Positions 1 through 9,294 of a DNA stretch of 64,000 bases are shown piece by piece. The DNA is taken from contig CM077667.1 of NCBI GenBank assembly GCA_039707655.1, positions 419,473,409-419,537,408 on the forward strand, in the 5' to 3' direction. The notes beneath the pieces were generated by a model that saw nothing but the letters and a program-made list of their open reading frames with translations, ran no database searches and had not been told where the DNA came from. The stretch's first letter is position 1, and each line of letters begins with the position of its first letter. The DNA is from Elymus sibiricus. Lineage: Eukaryota; Streptophyta; Magnoliopsida; Poales; Poaceae. A program made the translations under genes and the position numbers.

Positions 1-76
1 GTGATCAAGTGTTAGTCACCAATACATCCACAAGCTCTCCCACAAATATTCTGTCATAGAGCATACCACTCAAAAT

Positions 77-397
77 CGGTGTCACCAACATTTCCACATT
101 GGCTACACCGAGTCAAAAGCCCAGACAGAAACCCTAGCCAAGACCCACAACTCAGTACTACCAACATTCCCTTTTGGTGCCACCGAAAACAGTGACCAAC
201 TTCCTGGTTAGCCATTTTCATGTTTCTGTCCCACCGGGTTTTGCAAATCGGTTTCACCGAGAAGTGGGGCCAACTCTCTGTTAACCCATTTCTCCAAATC
301 GGTCCCACCGAGTTTGAGAACTCGGTCTCACCGAAAAGCCTAAAGTTGCCACATTTTGAACAAGTCGGTGCCACCGAGTTTTACTTCGGTTCCATCA
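77..397 (+). promoter_or_regulatory. CGGT-N3-ACCG palindrome array, LTR 1
   Basis: Perfect 11-bp units with the form CGGT-NNN-ACCG begin at 249 (spacer TTC), 300 (CCC), 323 (CTC) and 366 (GCC). Degenerate units begin near 77, 99, 153, 175, 226 and 387. The array ends about 45 bases before the TATA box at 441-449. The core is a perfect inverted repeat (CGGT/ACCG), and in this LTR the spacer always ends in C in the perfect units. The role is unknown; binding by a dimeric factor or hairpin formation are both possible. Confidence 0.7.
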
Positions 398-440
398 AGT
401 TGGGCAATAATGTTGTAACGGTTGGATTTTTGGAGATGCC

Positions 441-449
441 TATATATAC
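441..449 (+). promoter_or_regulatory. putative TATA box, LTR 1
   Basis: TATATATAC sits in the conserved part of the LTR. The same box occurs in the partner LTR at 4578-4586. It would start transcription of the element near 475. Confidence 0.6.
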
Positions 450-1245
450 CCCTCCACCACATCCCACTCGCAAGAGAAGCACTCAGAGCACACACCCACT
501 TGCCATATCCAATTTTCTGAGAGAGAACCACCTATCCTTGTGTTGAGGTCAAGATCATCCACTCCAACCATATGGATCTTGATTTCTAGCCTCCCCAAGC
601 TGCTTTCCATCCAATCAATCTCTTCTACCCAAGCCAAATCTATGAGAAAGTGATTGAGAGTTGAGGAGACTATCATTTGAAACACAAGAGCAAGGAGTTC
701 ATCTTTACTATCGAGCCTATTACCTTTTGGAGGGTGGTGCCTCCTAGATTGGTTAGGTGTCGCTTGGGAGCCTCCTATTTCGTGTTGTGGAGTTGAACCA
801 AGAAGTTTATACGGGCAAGGAGATCGCCTACTTCGTGAAGATCTACCCATAGTGAGGCTAGTCCTTCGTGGACGGAAGCCGTTATGGAATAGTCGAGGTT
901 GCTACTTGTGGACCCTTTTGGGTGGAGCCCTCCGTGGACTCTCGCGACCACTACCCTCCGTGGGTTGAAGACTCCATAAACGTGGACGTACGATAGCACC
1001 ACCTATCGGAACCACGGTAAAAATCTTCATGTCTCCAAATTGCGTTTGATCTTCCTACCCTTATCCTTTTACATATGCTTGTCTTTACTTTCCGCTGCAA
1101 TACTCGTAGACATGCATGTGTAGGGTGAACTTGACTTGTGCAAATTGCTAAAATCTGCTCACAACTAAAATTGGGAAAAGTATAGATTTTTATTTGGTTA
1201 AGTAGTCTAATCACCCCCCTCTAGACATACGTTTGATCCTACAAG

Positions 1246-1257
1246 TGGTATCAGAGC
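1246..1257 (+). other. primer-binding site, tRNA-iMet type
   Basis: TGGTATCAGAGC lies two bases after the LTR end. This is the usual plant Copia site complementary to the initiator methionine tRNA. A matching site is found in Copia element 2 (60517-60528, minus). Confidence 0.9.
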
Positions 1258-1296
1258 TTTGGTCTCCATTGCATTGGTCTCACAACCTAGGAGGGT

Positions 1297-3477
1297 ATGG
1301 CGTCTAGTGAGGGAAACTATCACCGTAGAGGTCCATATTTTGATGGTACAAATTTTGCTAGTTGGAAGCATAAGATGAAAATGCATATTCTTGGTCATAA
1401 CCCCGCCGTATGGGTTGTTGTTCATGTTGGCTTGCAAGGTGAATTCTTTGGTGATGGAAAGGAACCGGACTGTGAAGCGACTACGGAAGAATTGAAGATG
1501 TTGCAATACAATGCTCAAGCATGTGACATTCTATTCAACTGCATATGCCCCGAAGAATTCAACAAAATCAGACGTCTTGAGAATGAAAAGGAAATTTGGG
1601 ATACTTTGGTTGATATGCACGAAGGTACCGAATCCGTCAGGGAATCTAAGTTGGATGTGCTTCAAAGTCAACTTGACAAGTTCAAGATGAAGGATGTTGA
1701 AGGAGTTGCGGAAATGTACTCTAGGCTTGCTCTCATCACCAATGAGATTGCCGGCTTAGGAAGCAAAGAAATGACCGACAAATTCATCATCAAGAAGATC
1801 CTTAGAGCCTTGGATGGAAAGTATGACACCGTGTGCACATTGATCCAAATGATGCCAAACTACAAAGATCTCAAGCCTACGGAAGTCATTGGAAGGATCG
1901 TTGCTCATGAAATGTCACTCAAAGACAAGGAAGAACTTCACACCAAGTCAAGCGATGCTTACAAAGCTACAAGCGACACTCCCGCTACATCAAGTGACAA
2001 CCTTGTAACCAGTGAAGAGATAAGCCTCATGGTCAAGAAATTCAACAAGTTATACAAGAGTAGAGGCAAAGAGAGAAGCTCCAATTCAAGATATGAAGAG
2101 AAGCGTTCATCTAGTCGTGACCGAAATTGCTACAATTGTGAAAGGCCTGGACACTACTCCAATGAGTGCATGGCCCCCCACAAGAGAAGAGAAGAATCAC
2201 CTAGAAGACTAAGCTCAAGAGATGAGTCACCTCGAAGAGAGAGAAGGAGTAGAGATGATCGTTATGAACGAAGACCCTCAAGGAGAAGTAGGGACTCGGA
2301 GAAGAAGGACAAGTACACCAAGAGCTACACAAGAAGAAGACATCAAGCTCATGTTGGTGAATGGGTTTCCGGCTCCGAATCCGACATCCAATCCGAGAGA
2401 AGCTATCACTCCAACTCCGACTATAGTCAAGATGAAGGTGTTGCCGGACTTGCACTCGTAACCTCTAACTCTTATGACATATTTGATTCACCAAATGAAG
2501 GGAGTGGAAGTTGCTTCATGGCTAAAGGCCCCAAGGTATCACACCCCGAATACGTTGACTTCAATAGTGATGAGGATGACTTACTTGGAGATGATGACTT
2601 GCTATTTGATAAAACTAGTGATATTAGTCAAAATGAGCTAGATAATGATCATGCTAGTCAAGATAAGTCATGTGATGATGATAATAAGGAAATAGAACGA
2701 CTAACTAAAGAATTAAACACTCTTAAGTTAGCTCATGAATCTACTTTAGAAGATCATAGAGAGCTTGTAAGAACTCATGAGAAGCTACCCTTCGAGAAGC
2801 TCAATTTGGAGCAAGAACATGAGTTTTTTAAAGCAATCAATGACGATCTCCGAAAGAGGACTTCCTCTTATCTAGCCAAACGACTACTCTTGTCTACATT
2901 TATTCCACAAGTTAAGACTAAGCAATCTAGTAACAAAGGCAGGAAAGGTTCTTCAACTAGTAGCAATAAAAATGATAAATCTAATGATATTGCTTCTAGT
3001 AGTTCTATTGATTCCACTAAGGATTCTCTTAGACAAGATACACTTGAGCAAGAAAACAATTTATTGAAAGGAATTATAGAGAAAGGTGTCTACAAAAGTC
3101 TTGCCGGATGTAAGCAATTTGAAGAAATTGTACGCAAGCATGGAGGATACCGGAAGAACCATGGCATTGGCTACTTCAACGCTAATGGAGTTGAATGGGA
3201 AGAAGGTCAATACCCCAAGCCCAAGTTTGTTCCTCAAAGGGAGAAGTATGAACATACTCTCCCCAAGGGAACAAAAGCTCAAGATGACCTTCCACCACAA
3301 GACCACAAGCTCAAGGGCAAGGGCAAGCTTCATGATGACACTGACACACTTGAAGATGAGTCCCTAGCCATGGTGAAGTGGGTTCCCAAGGCTACTCCAA
3401 GTTCTACTTCTACCAATACTACTTCAACACCAAGGATCCCCATCAACTTGATGTGGGTCCCCAAGAAGAAGAACTAG
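1297..3477 (+). CDS. Copia-type Gag polyprotein, element 1 (no pol)
   Basis: The 726-aa frame starts 54 bases after the LTR. The N-terminal 200 residues have the Copia Gag pattern (DUF4219/UBN2-like, with FDGTNFASWKHKM near the start). A CCHC zinc knuckle, CYNCERPGHYSNEC, spans residues 278-291 and is followed by an Arg/Ser/Asp-rich stretch. A coiled-coil-like segment lies around residues 455-515. The C-terminus ends MWVPKKKN, resembling the WVPK motif found before the integrase of autonomous Copia polyproteins, and then stops. No protease, integrase or reverse transcriptase follows before the 3' LTR. The protein should form virus-like particles in the cytoplasm, with movement depending on enzymes from a partner element. 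The frame is intact, so the copy is probably fairly recent. Confidence 0.88.
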   Translation: MASSEGNYHRRGPYFDGTNFASWKHKMKMHILGHNPAVWVVVHVGLQGEFFGDGKEPDCEATTEELKMLQYNAQACDILFNCICPEEFNKIRRLENEKEIWDTLVDMHEGTESVRESKLDVLQSQLDKFKMKDVEGVAEMYSRLALITNEIAGLGSKEMTDKFIIKKILRALDGKYDTVCTLIQMMPNYKDLKPTEVIGRIVAHEMSLKDKEELHTKSSDAYKATSDTPATSSDNLVTSEEISLMVKKFNKLYKSRGKERSSNSRYEEKRSSSRDRNCYNCERPGHYSNECMAPHKRREESPRRLSSRDESPRRERRSRDDRYERRPSRRSRDSEKKDKYTKSYTRRRHQAHVGEWVSGSESDIQSERSYHSNSDYSQDEGVAGLALVTSNSYDIFDSPNEGSGSCFMAKGPKVSHPEYVDFNSDEDDLLGDDDLLFDKTSDISQNELDNDHASQDKSCDDDNKEIERLTKELNTLKLAHESTLEDHRELVRTHEKLPFEKLNLEQEHEFFKAINDDLRKRTSSYLAKRLLLSTFIPQVKTKQSSNKGRKGSSTSSNKNDKSNDIASSSSIDSTKDSLRQDTLEQENNLLKGIIEKGVYKSLAGCKQFEEIVRKHGGYRKNHGIGYFNANGVEWEEGQYPKPKFVPQREKYEHTLPKGTKAQDDLPPQDHKLKGKGKLHDDTDTLEDESLAMVKWVPKATPSSTSTNTTSTPRIPINLMWVPKKKN

Positions 3478-3847
3478 AGAAGTTCTTGAGGGATGACTCC
3501 GCCAATGAAATTCACTCATATTCATTATTGGCAAGAGCTATTTGCAATCAACTCCAACTCTATGCAATAGTACAAGGAGTCACACATTCCCTCAAAGGTA
3601 AGCAAGAGACAAGGTAATGAAAGAATCCATGGACATCATCATGTATACATTGCACTCCATGTCCATAGATATCCTTGTATGTATCTCTTGTTTGGGACTA
3701 ACCCCTGTAGGTGAGAAGAGTAAGAAACAACGAGGATTGCTCCAAACTCAAGATGATCTTCATCAACATTGAGCATCCACCACTACATCACCTACATGAA
3801 GTCTTCTACGACAAAACCCAAGGTTACTTTATCCCTCTTAGGGGGGA
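3478..3847 (+). other. 3' untranslated region and polypurine tract of element 1
   Basis: No convincing coding frame is present. A purine-rich run (AGGGGGGA, 3840-3847) ends just before TGTCACATC, which I take as the start of the 3' LTR. A second purine run, AAGGGGGAG (3857-3865), lies just inside and is an alternative tract. Confidence 0.5.
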
Positions 3848-4362
3848 TGTCACATCAAGGGGGAGCTTTACTCTAAGACTTGAGTTAAAGTATCTCTTAA
3901 GAATGTGACAACATTAAACGCTTTATGTAAAAGTGGTAACCTCACTTGTGCTTAAACGATGAGTATGACCTATGATCAAGTATTCTTACTTGAATCCTAA
4001 GTCAATATGCTCATATATAGATGACTCCGTCATCGCCAAAGTGCTTGTTAGATGCTAGAGTGGTTTTGCATGTTTGCCATAATTTCATTGGACATCTTAT
4101 TGTGTGAGCATGTTGGTATGCATATTTTTTCTCATTCGACGACATCCAATTGTTGCTATTTGGTTCTTGTCTTTTCTTTTGCCAGTTGGATGTACAAGAT
4201 TGCCTAGGACCCCTCTCTAGCTATCTATGCTTTCTTGTCTCAATTTCTATTCTTGCTTCATCACAAAATCTTGAACAAACACTTCTCGAACCCTCCGTAT
4301 GAGGAGCACTCGGAGTTCCGTTTCGTCAAGACTGACTTCCAAAACCTCCCTAAAGTGCAATT

Positions 4363-4534
4363 CGGTGCAACCAATCAAAAATTCTCGGTTTCACCGAGAA
4401 GTGGGGCCAACTCTCTGTTAACCCATTTCTCCAAATCGGTCCCACCGAGTTTGAGAACTCGGTCTCACCGAAAAGCCTAAAGTTGCCACATTTTGAACAA
4501 GTCGGTGCCACCGAGTTTTACTTCGGTTCCACCG
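4363..4534 (+). promoter_or_regulatory. CGGT-N3-ACCG palindrome array, LTR 2
   Basis: Perfect units begin at 4386 (TTC), 4437 (CCC), 4460 (CTC), 4503 (GCC) and 4524 (TTC). One degenerate unit is at 4363. The unit at 4524 is degenerate in the partner LTR (387-397). The upstream units seen at 77-236 in the 5' LTR are missing here. The TATA box is at 4578-4586, 44 bases after the last unit. Confidence 0.7.
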
Positions 4535-4577
4535 AGTTGGGCAATAATGTTGTAACGGTTGGATTTTTGGAGATGCC

Positions 4578-4586
4578 TATATATAC
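4578..4586 (+). promoter_or_regulatory. putative TATA box, LTR 2
   Basis: TATATATAC at the position equivalent to 441-449 in the 5' LTR, followed by the same pyrimidine-rich stretch. Confidence 0.6.
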
Positions 4587-5383
4587 CCCTCCACCACATC
4601 CCACTCGCAAGAGAAGCACTCAGAACACACACCCACTTGCCATATCCAATTTTCTGAGAGAGAACCACCTATCCTTGTGTTGAGGTCAAGATCATCCACT
4701 CCAACCATATGGATCTTGATTTCTAGCCTCTCCAAGTTGCTTTGCATCCAATCAATCTTTTCTACCCAAGCCAAATCCGTGAGAGAGTGATTGAGTGTTG
4801 AGGAGACTATCATTTGAAACACAAGAGCAAGGAGTTCATCATTACTATCGAGCCTATTACCTTTTGGAGGGTGGTGCCTCCTAGATTGGTTAGGTGTCGC
4901 TTGGGAGCCTCCTACTTCGTGTTGTGGAGTTGAACCAAGAAGTTTGTACGGGCAAGGAGATCGCCTACTTCATGAAGATCTACCCATAGTGAGGCTAGTC
5001 CTTCGTGGGCGGAAGCCGTTATGAAATAGTCGAGGTTGCTACTTCGTGGACCCTTATGGGTGGAGCCCTCCATGGACTCTCGCGACCACTACCCTCCGTG
5101 GGTTGAAGACTCCATAAACGTGGACGTATGATAGCACCACCTATCGGAACCACGGAAAAAATCTTCGTGTCTCCAAATTGCGTTTGATCTTCCTACCCTT
5201 ATCCTTTTACATATGCTTGTCTTTACTTTCCGCTGCAATACTCGTAGACATGAATGTGTAGGGTGAACTTGACTTGTGTGAATTGCTAAAATCTGCCCAC
5301 AACTAAAATTGGGAAAAGTATAGATTTTTATTTGGTCAAGTAGTCTAATCACCCCCCCATCTAGACATACTTTGGATCCTACA

Positions 5384-5767
5384 TCTATGTATGCCATCAC
5401 CGGCGCATCCTACGTGTCTTGTTCTCCAGGTCCGTCCAGGTCCTTTCACCCACCTACCAACTCCTCTAGGCGCTATGTGGTGGGAGGTACGTTTATATGT
5501 TCATCTCTGTAGTCGTCCTTGTGGCTTGGATGTTGCTTGCAACGGTAGTGACACATTATGTTTGCTCGGTGTCCCGTCTTCTTTGCATTCTCGGCAGAAG
5601 TTCGGCAAGGCGAGTTCTCTCATTCTCAGTTGTTCTAGGTGTGGTTCTAACCCCAGGGATTAGCGTGGTGTGGTGCCTTTTGGCATTGTACTAAAACCGT
5701 GGATGGGTATCTTCACCCTTTCTTCTATCAATATATGAGACACATGCTTGTGCGTATTCGAGAAAAA
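5384..5767 (+). mobile_element. 5'-truncated LINE, 3' end only
   Basis: The segment ends with features of a plant L1-type LINE tail: a stretch with CAATATATGAGACACATGCT and then a junction GTGCGTATTCGAGAAAAAA, ending in a short A run at 5767. No reverse transcriptase frame is present. The left boundary is not visible and may be where the Copia element 1 LTR was inserted. Confidence 0.6.
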
Positions 5768-6235
5768 ACTCCGCTATTGTGGCCATAATAGCGGTAGCGT
5801 CACCCTGTTGTCATTAGTCTCAGGTTGCGCTAGAAATAGTCATGATGCAGACACAATAATAGTTGTCAAACCGCAATATCTTCTGTTATTCGCAATATCG
5901 TCCGCTATATAAGCGCTTATTATTCTTTTATGCAATCTATTTGTATAAATGTATCTTTCTTGCATGGTTGCACCAATTATTTGTTTAGTTATAGTTTACA
6001 TTCTTATATAAATTGTGATTGCTCAAAGTAAATGACATTTTTCTGTTAATGGTCTAGAAATATACACATCAATCTCAAATCTGTGAGTGTTTCTTAAATC
6101 CTTCGTGCATACATAGCACCCGTAATACTTCTAGTGGAGTGATTGAATCACCAACGTAAGGCCCATTTGAGCTGCATGACAAGTGTTTAACTTTAGTACC
6201 ATACTTCTAGTGGAGTGGTAGAATCGCCAACATAA
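5768..6235. other. non-coding spacer with a short direct repeat
   Basis: No gene is seen. An 8-bp-stem palindrome (CCGCTATT/AATAGCGG) lies near 5771-5794. A direct repeat of about 35 bases begins at about 6126 and again at about 6203 (ATACTTCTAGTGGAGTG at the start of each). The second copy is cut by the Harbinger-like element at its TAA target. Confidence 0.5.
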
Positions 6236-7360
6236 GAGCATCTACAGCCGGACCTTGCAAATCCGGGCCCTCAAACGCCCGCGGACATGCCCGGGCGCGT
6301 CCGCGGACACTGACCGGTCACGCCTCAAATAAAGCTTGTCGCATCCGGACATCTCATATTTCTTCCTCAAATCGATACAAAAGCATGCAACTAAATAAAA
6401 CCTACGTACTACGTGAAGAGCTATCTACTCTTCGTCGGAGATGTGGACGATCTCCGTCCCCTTCGGCGGATAGATGTGCGGCAGCCACAGGTCCGCCCCC
6501 TCCGGCGCTGACGCTGCGGCCTCCTCCGGTGCTGCTGCCCCCTCCGCTGCGGCTTCCTCGGCCTCTATCTCGGCCTACAGCTCGTCGAAGAGGGCGTCGG
6601 CCTCCGCCTGCCTTTGCCGGATGAGCCGGCGGTTGGCCTCCACCTCGGCCTCATCCCGGATGGAATCCAGGATGGCCTGCTGCTCCGCCATCTCGTCCGA
6701 TTGGGCGACGGCGAACTCCGCGTCCGCCTCCACCATGGTCAAGCCGGGAGCCTCCTGCTCCGGCTCCTCCTCCTCCATTGCCTCCGGCTCCTCCTCCTCC
6801 GGCAGCTCCTCCTCCTCCACCTCCTCCTCCGTTTCCGGAGTCCGGAGGGAGACCCGCAGCGATGTGGGCGGCGCGGCGAGCGTGATACTCCTCCGACGTT
6901 AGCTGTGCGTATGTGGTGATGGGCCGGGGGACCATCCTGGCGGAGAGGGAATGGCGAGAGGAGGCGGAAGGGCTCGGCTGGCGACGGAGAGAGGGAGGAG
7001 GCAGATGTGTTAGGGCTGGGGGGCGTTGGCCGGCTTAAATAGCCGGCCCCGTCCTTGGGCGGGGAGGCTGAGCGGCGCCACACGACGTTCACACCGCGGC
7101 GACGGTCGAGGCGCCCGTCGGACCTCCGGGTTTCCCGGCGAGTCCGCGTGGGGCCACGCCGTCAGTCCGACGTGACGGGCATGCCCGGGCTCCCCTATAC
7201 CCGCCCCATATTTGGGCTGGAAATGAGGGGTGTCGGTCAGTCCGGGCGTTTGAGGCCGGTTTGAGATGCCCGTCTGGGTCGATTTTTTGTGACTGGACAG
7301 TGACCGGGCGGCTTGCCCGTGCGTTTGAGGAGGGTATGAGGGGTCCGACTGTAGATGCTC
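6236..7360 (-). mobile_element. PIF/Harbinger-like element (1,125 bp, TSD TAA)
   Basis: The inverted ends are GAGCATCTACAGCCGGACC on the left and its near-perfect complement on the right. A TAA duplication at 6233-6235 and 7361-7363 fits PIF/Harbinger insertion. The interior is GC-rich and carries a broken open frame on the minus strand. No DDE transposase is present, so it is non-autonomous. The same family recurs, more decayed, at 21871-23033. Confidence 0.82.
6575..6935 (-). pseudogene. broken acidic coiled-coil frame inside Harbinger-like element
   Basis: On the minus strand a frame opens at 6935 with MVPRPITTYAQLTSEEYHAR and becomes a glycine run. In the neighbouring frame a Glu-rich stretch runs into a helical, Glu/Ala/Arg-rich end (AEFAVAQSDEMAEQQAILDS followed by a charged helix) and stops at 6575. 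The two halves look like one protein separated by a frameshift near 6830. Its function is not recognised. It may be an ORF proper to this family of non-autonomous elements or a captured host fragment. Confidence 0.45.
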
Positions 7361-8879
7361 TAAGGTAAGTACTTCTACTACTTCTTGTAGCACGAGAAAA
7401 GAGAGCAATAAAACGCGCTCACTCAATCACTTCATTTAACGAGCGTGTCACATTTCATGAATCGAGTTCGGAGTTCAAGCTAATATTACGTGCCTTAATG
7501 GAAGAACTGAATTTTTGCATGGCAGTGTACTTCCTAGCCTTTGTTGTACGTGTCAATACTCAACCTTGCCGTCGACATGTTTTATAATTTCAGTGAGATA
7601 TTCTAACATGTTCTAGTTGCATCTTTTCACTCTCCCACGCGTTCCCTCTATGTAGAGAAGATACAAAGTCGATAGGCTACACATAACGGAATACACATAA
7701 CATAACACACATGTCGAGTTCCTCTATGACGAGCTTCTTCTCCAGCCAGCCCATCCCGGTGAGTGCGTGCTTAGCGTCTGAGAGAGCAGGCTTCTGAAAC
7801 CGCATCCCTTAAAAACTTGCGCTGGATGGTGGGTGATACGGTTTTTAGGGAGCATTTCGGCGCGACTGCTTGCTCCAGTTTGACTACGTCCATGATGCCC
7901 GTTCACCTGCTTTGATTACATTCTCTACGGTGAACGACCACCTTGTCTTCACCATCATGACCGAACATGACGCTGCATCTGAGTTTTCGGAGGCCTCGTA
8001 TGTTCTAACCAATTTTCTCTTGGCATGTGTCATTGGTCCATATGCATATGCGGTACATGTTCCTAGTTTGCCGTATACGATTCACCATGTCAGTAATCCT
8101 GTAATGATGCTAATGTGGTTAAGTTTAAACAAATTCTACCTAATTTCCTTACATAGGTCACGGTGAGATTCGTATGAAATAAAGGCATAAAAATGGATTC
8201 CATAAGAGTTTGGGATTCTAAAGAAAGAAAATTGGTGACCAAAATTTCCATACGCAAAAAATGTGTATAGATTGAAATCCTCGAATATTCTTATGAAAAA
8301 AATTCAATTCAAAAAGACCCTCACTACGTCAAGTAATCTGTCCTTTTCTTCTACAAACCACATTCACATTTGGAGATAGTCTTAATCCTCGTGTGCAATC
8401 ATGTGATAATTTAAAAATCAACAGCTTCATCGGATAGAGAAAAGTTTGCAACAATATATAAATGAGTACGACTATGATTACTATATTCTTCAGAAACCAG
8501 TCACCACATGATCATTCTCTGAAGAAAATGATCACTTTACCCATCCGATTATTACATTCTACGTAAACATGATTATTCTCTCAGGAAAATATCACTTTTT
8601 TTTTCAAATATAGAATGAAGTCCATGGTTTGCTGCAACCAAATCCTACCACCATTATCCTAAAAAAATCCTACCACTATTTTGATCTCTTGGACGTCTTT
8701 GGCTGACGCCATCGCCACGTGGTAGGCCGGCGCGCAGAAGCGCCAACAACCAACAGATCCAGAAAAACGCGAACCCCAAGACCAAGAGGGGCAATTCGGT
8801 CATTCCACCTAGGTGGGGCCACGTCCACCTCTCGTAATCGTCCTCTCCGGAAACGGGGGCAGGAAATGACCATCATGCC
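7361..8879. other. AT-rich intergenic region upstream of PHD gene
   Basis: No gene is supported. A diverged AT-rich repeat-like stretch lies at about 8170-8330. Short direct repeats containing CATGATTATTCTCT-like sequence lie at about 8508-8610. Confidence 0.5.
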
Positions 8880-9294
8880 CCGAGTCTTTATTCCCTCCCA
8901 TTTCCGCCGCTATCTTTTCGGAAAGCCCCGGAACCCAACCCAACCACCAACCCACCCAACCCTGGTTAGCGCTCTGCCACGACCTGGCGCGCCCGTCTCA
9001 TCAGATCCCGCACGCAGGCACATACACCCGTCCCACCATAGGCCTCCCCCTTACGCGTGGGCCAGGCCATTCATGGCACCGCGCCGGTGTACAAGGACCG
9101 GGCGTACGGGGTCGTGCTTCACCTCGAAGGAATCGACCCCATCACCTCCCCCCTCTTTATCTCGGAGCGGCCGCCGCCGCAAACCCTAACCACGGTTCCG
9201 ATCCGGTTCGACGACGACGACGAGGAAGGAGGGAGACGGAGACGGGGGGCGGAGCGGCCAGATCTGAGGAGATCCGACGGAGGGGGGAGCGGAG
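8880..9294 (+). promoter_or_regulatory. GC-rich promoter and 5' UTR of PHD-finger gene
   Basis: Base composition shifts sharply to GC before the first ATG at 9295. A telo-box-like AAACCCTAA lies at 9181-9189, an element often found near start sites of plant housekeeping genes. A pyrimidine-rich stretch with CCCTCTTTATCTC precedes it. The start site is not resolved, but I expect it near 9150-9190. Confidence 0.45.

Larger units (their letters stand above)
1..1243 (+). repeat. 5' LTR of gag-only Copia element 1 (left end beyond window)
   Basis: The LTR ends in ACA at 1243 and is followed two bases later by a tRNA-iMet primer-binding site. From about 245 to 1243 it matches 4382-5383 closely, which makes the two copies the LTRs of one element. 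The left 245 bases do not match the corresponding part of the other LTR (about 4140-4381), so this LTR was rearranged or its palindrome array changed in size. A TATA box lies at 441-449. The element starts before the window. Confidence 0.85.
3848..5383 (+). repeat. 3' LTR of gag-only Copia element 1
   Basis: The proposed LTR begins TGT and ends ACA (about 1,536 bases). The right end is fixed by alignment to the 5' LTR end at 1243. The left end is inferred from the polypurine run and is less sure. Only the part from about 4382 onward matches the 5' LTR in this window. The target-site duplication cannot be checked because the left end of the element lies outside. Confidence 0.7.

Noticed and set aside
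3378..3617. 79-aa frame overlapping the end of Copia element 1 Gag
   Set aside because: Overlaps the Gag 3' end in another frame and has no recognisable retroelement domain.
6474..6902. Ser/Ala-rich plus-strand frame
   Set aside because: It is the complement of the acidic Glu-rich minus-strand frame in the Harbinger-like element, a codon-composition shadow.
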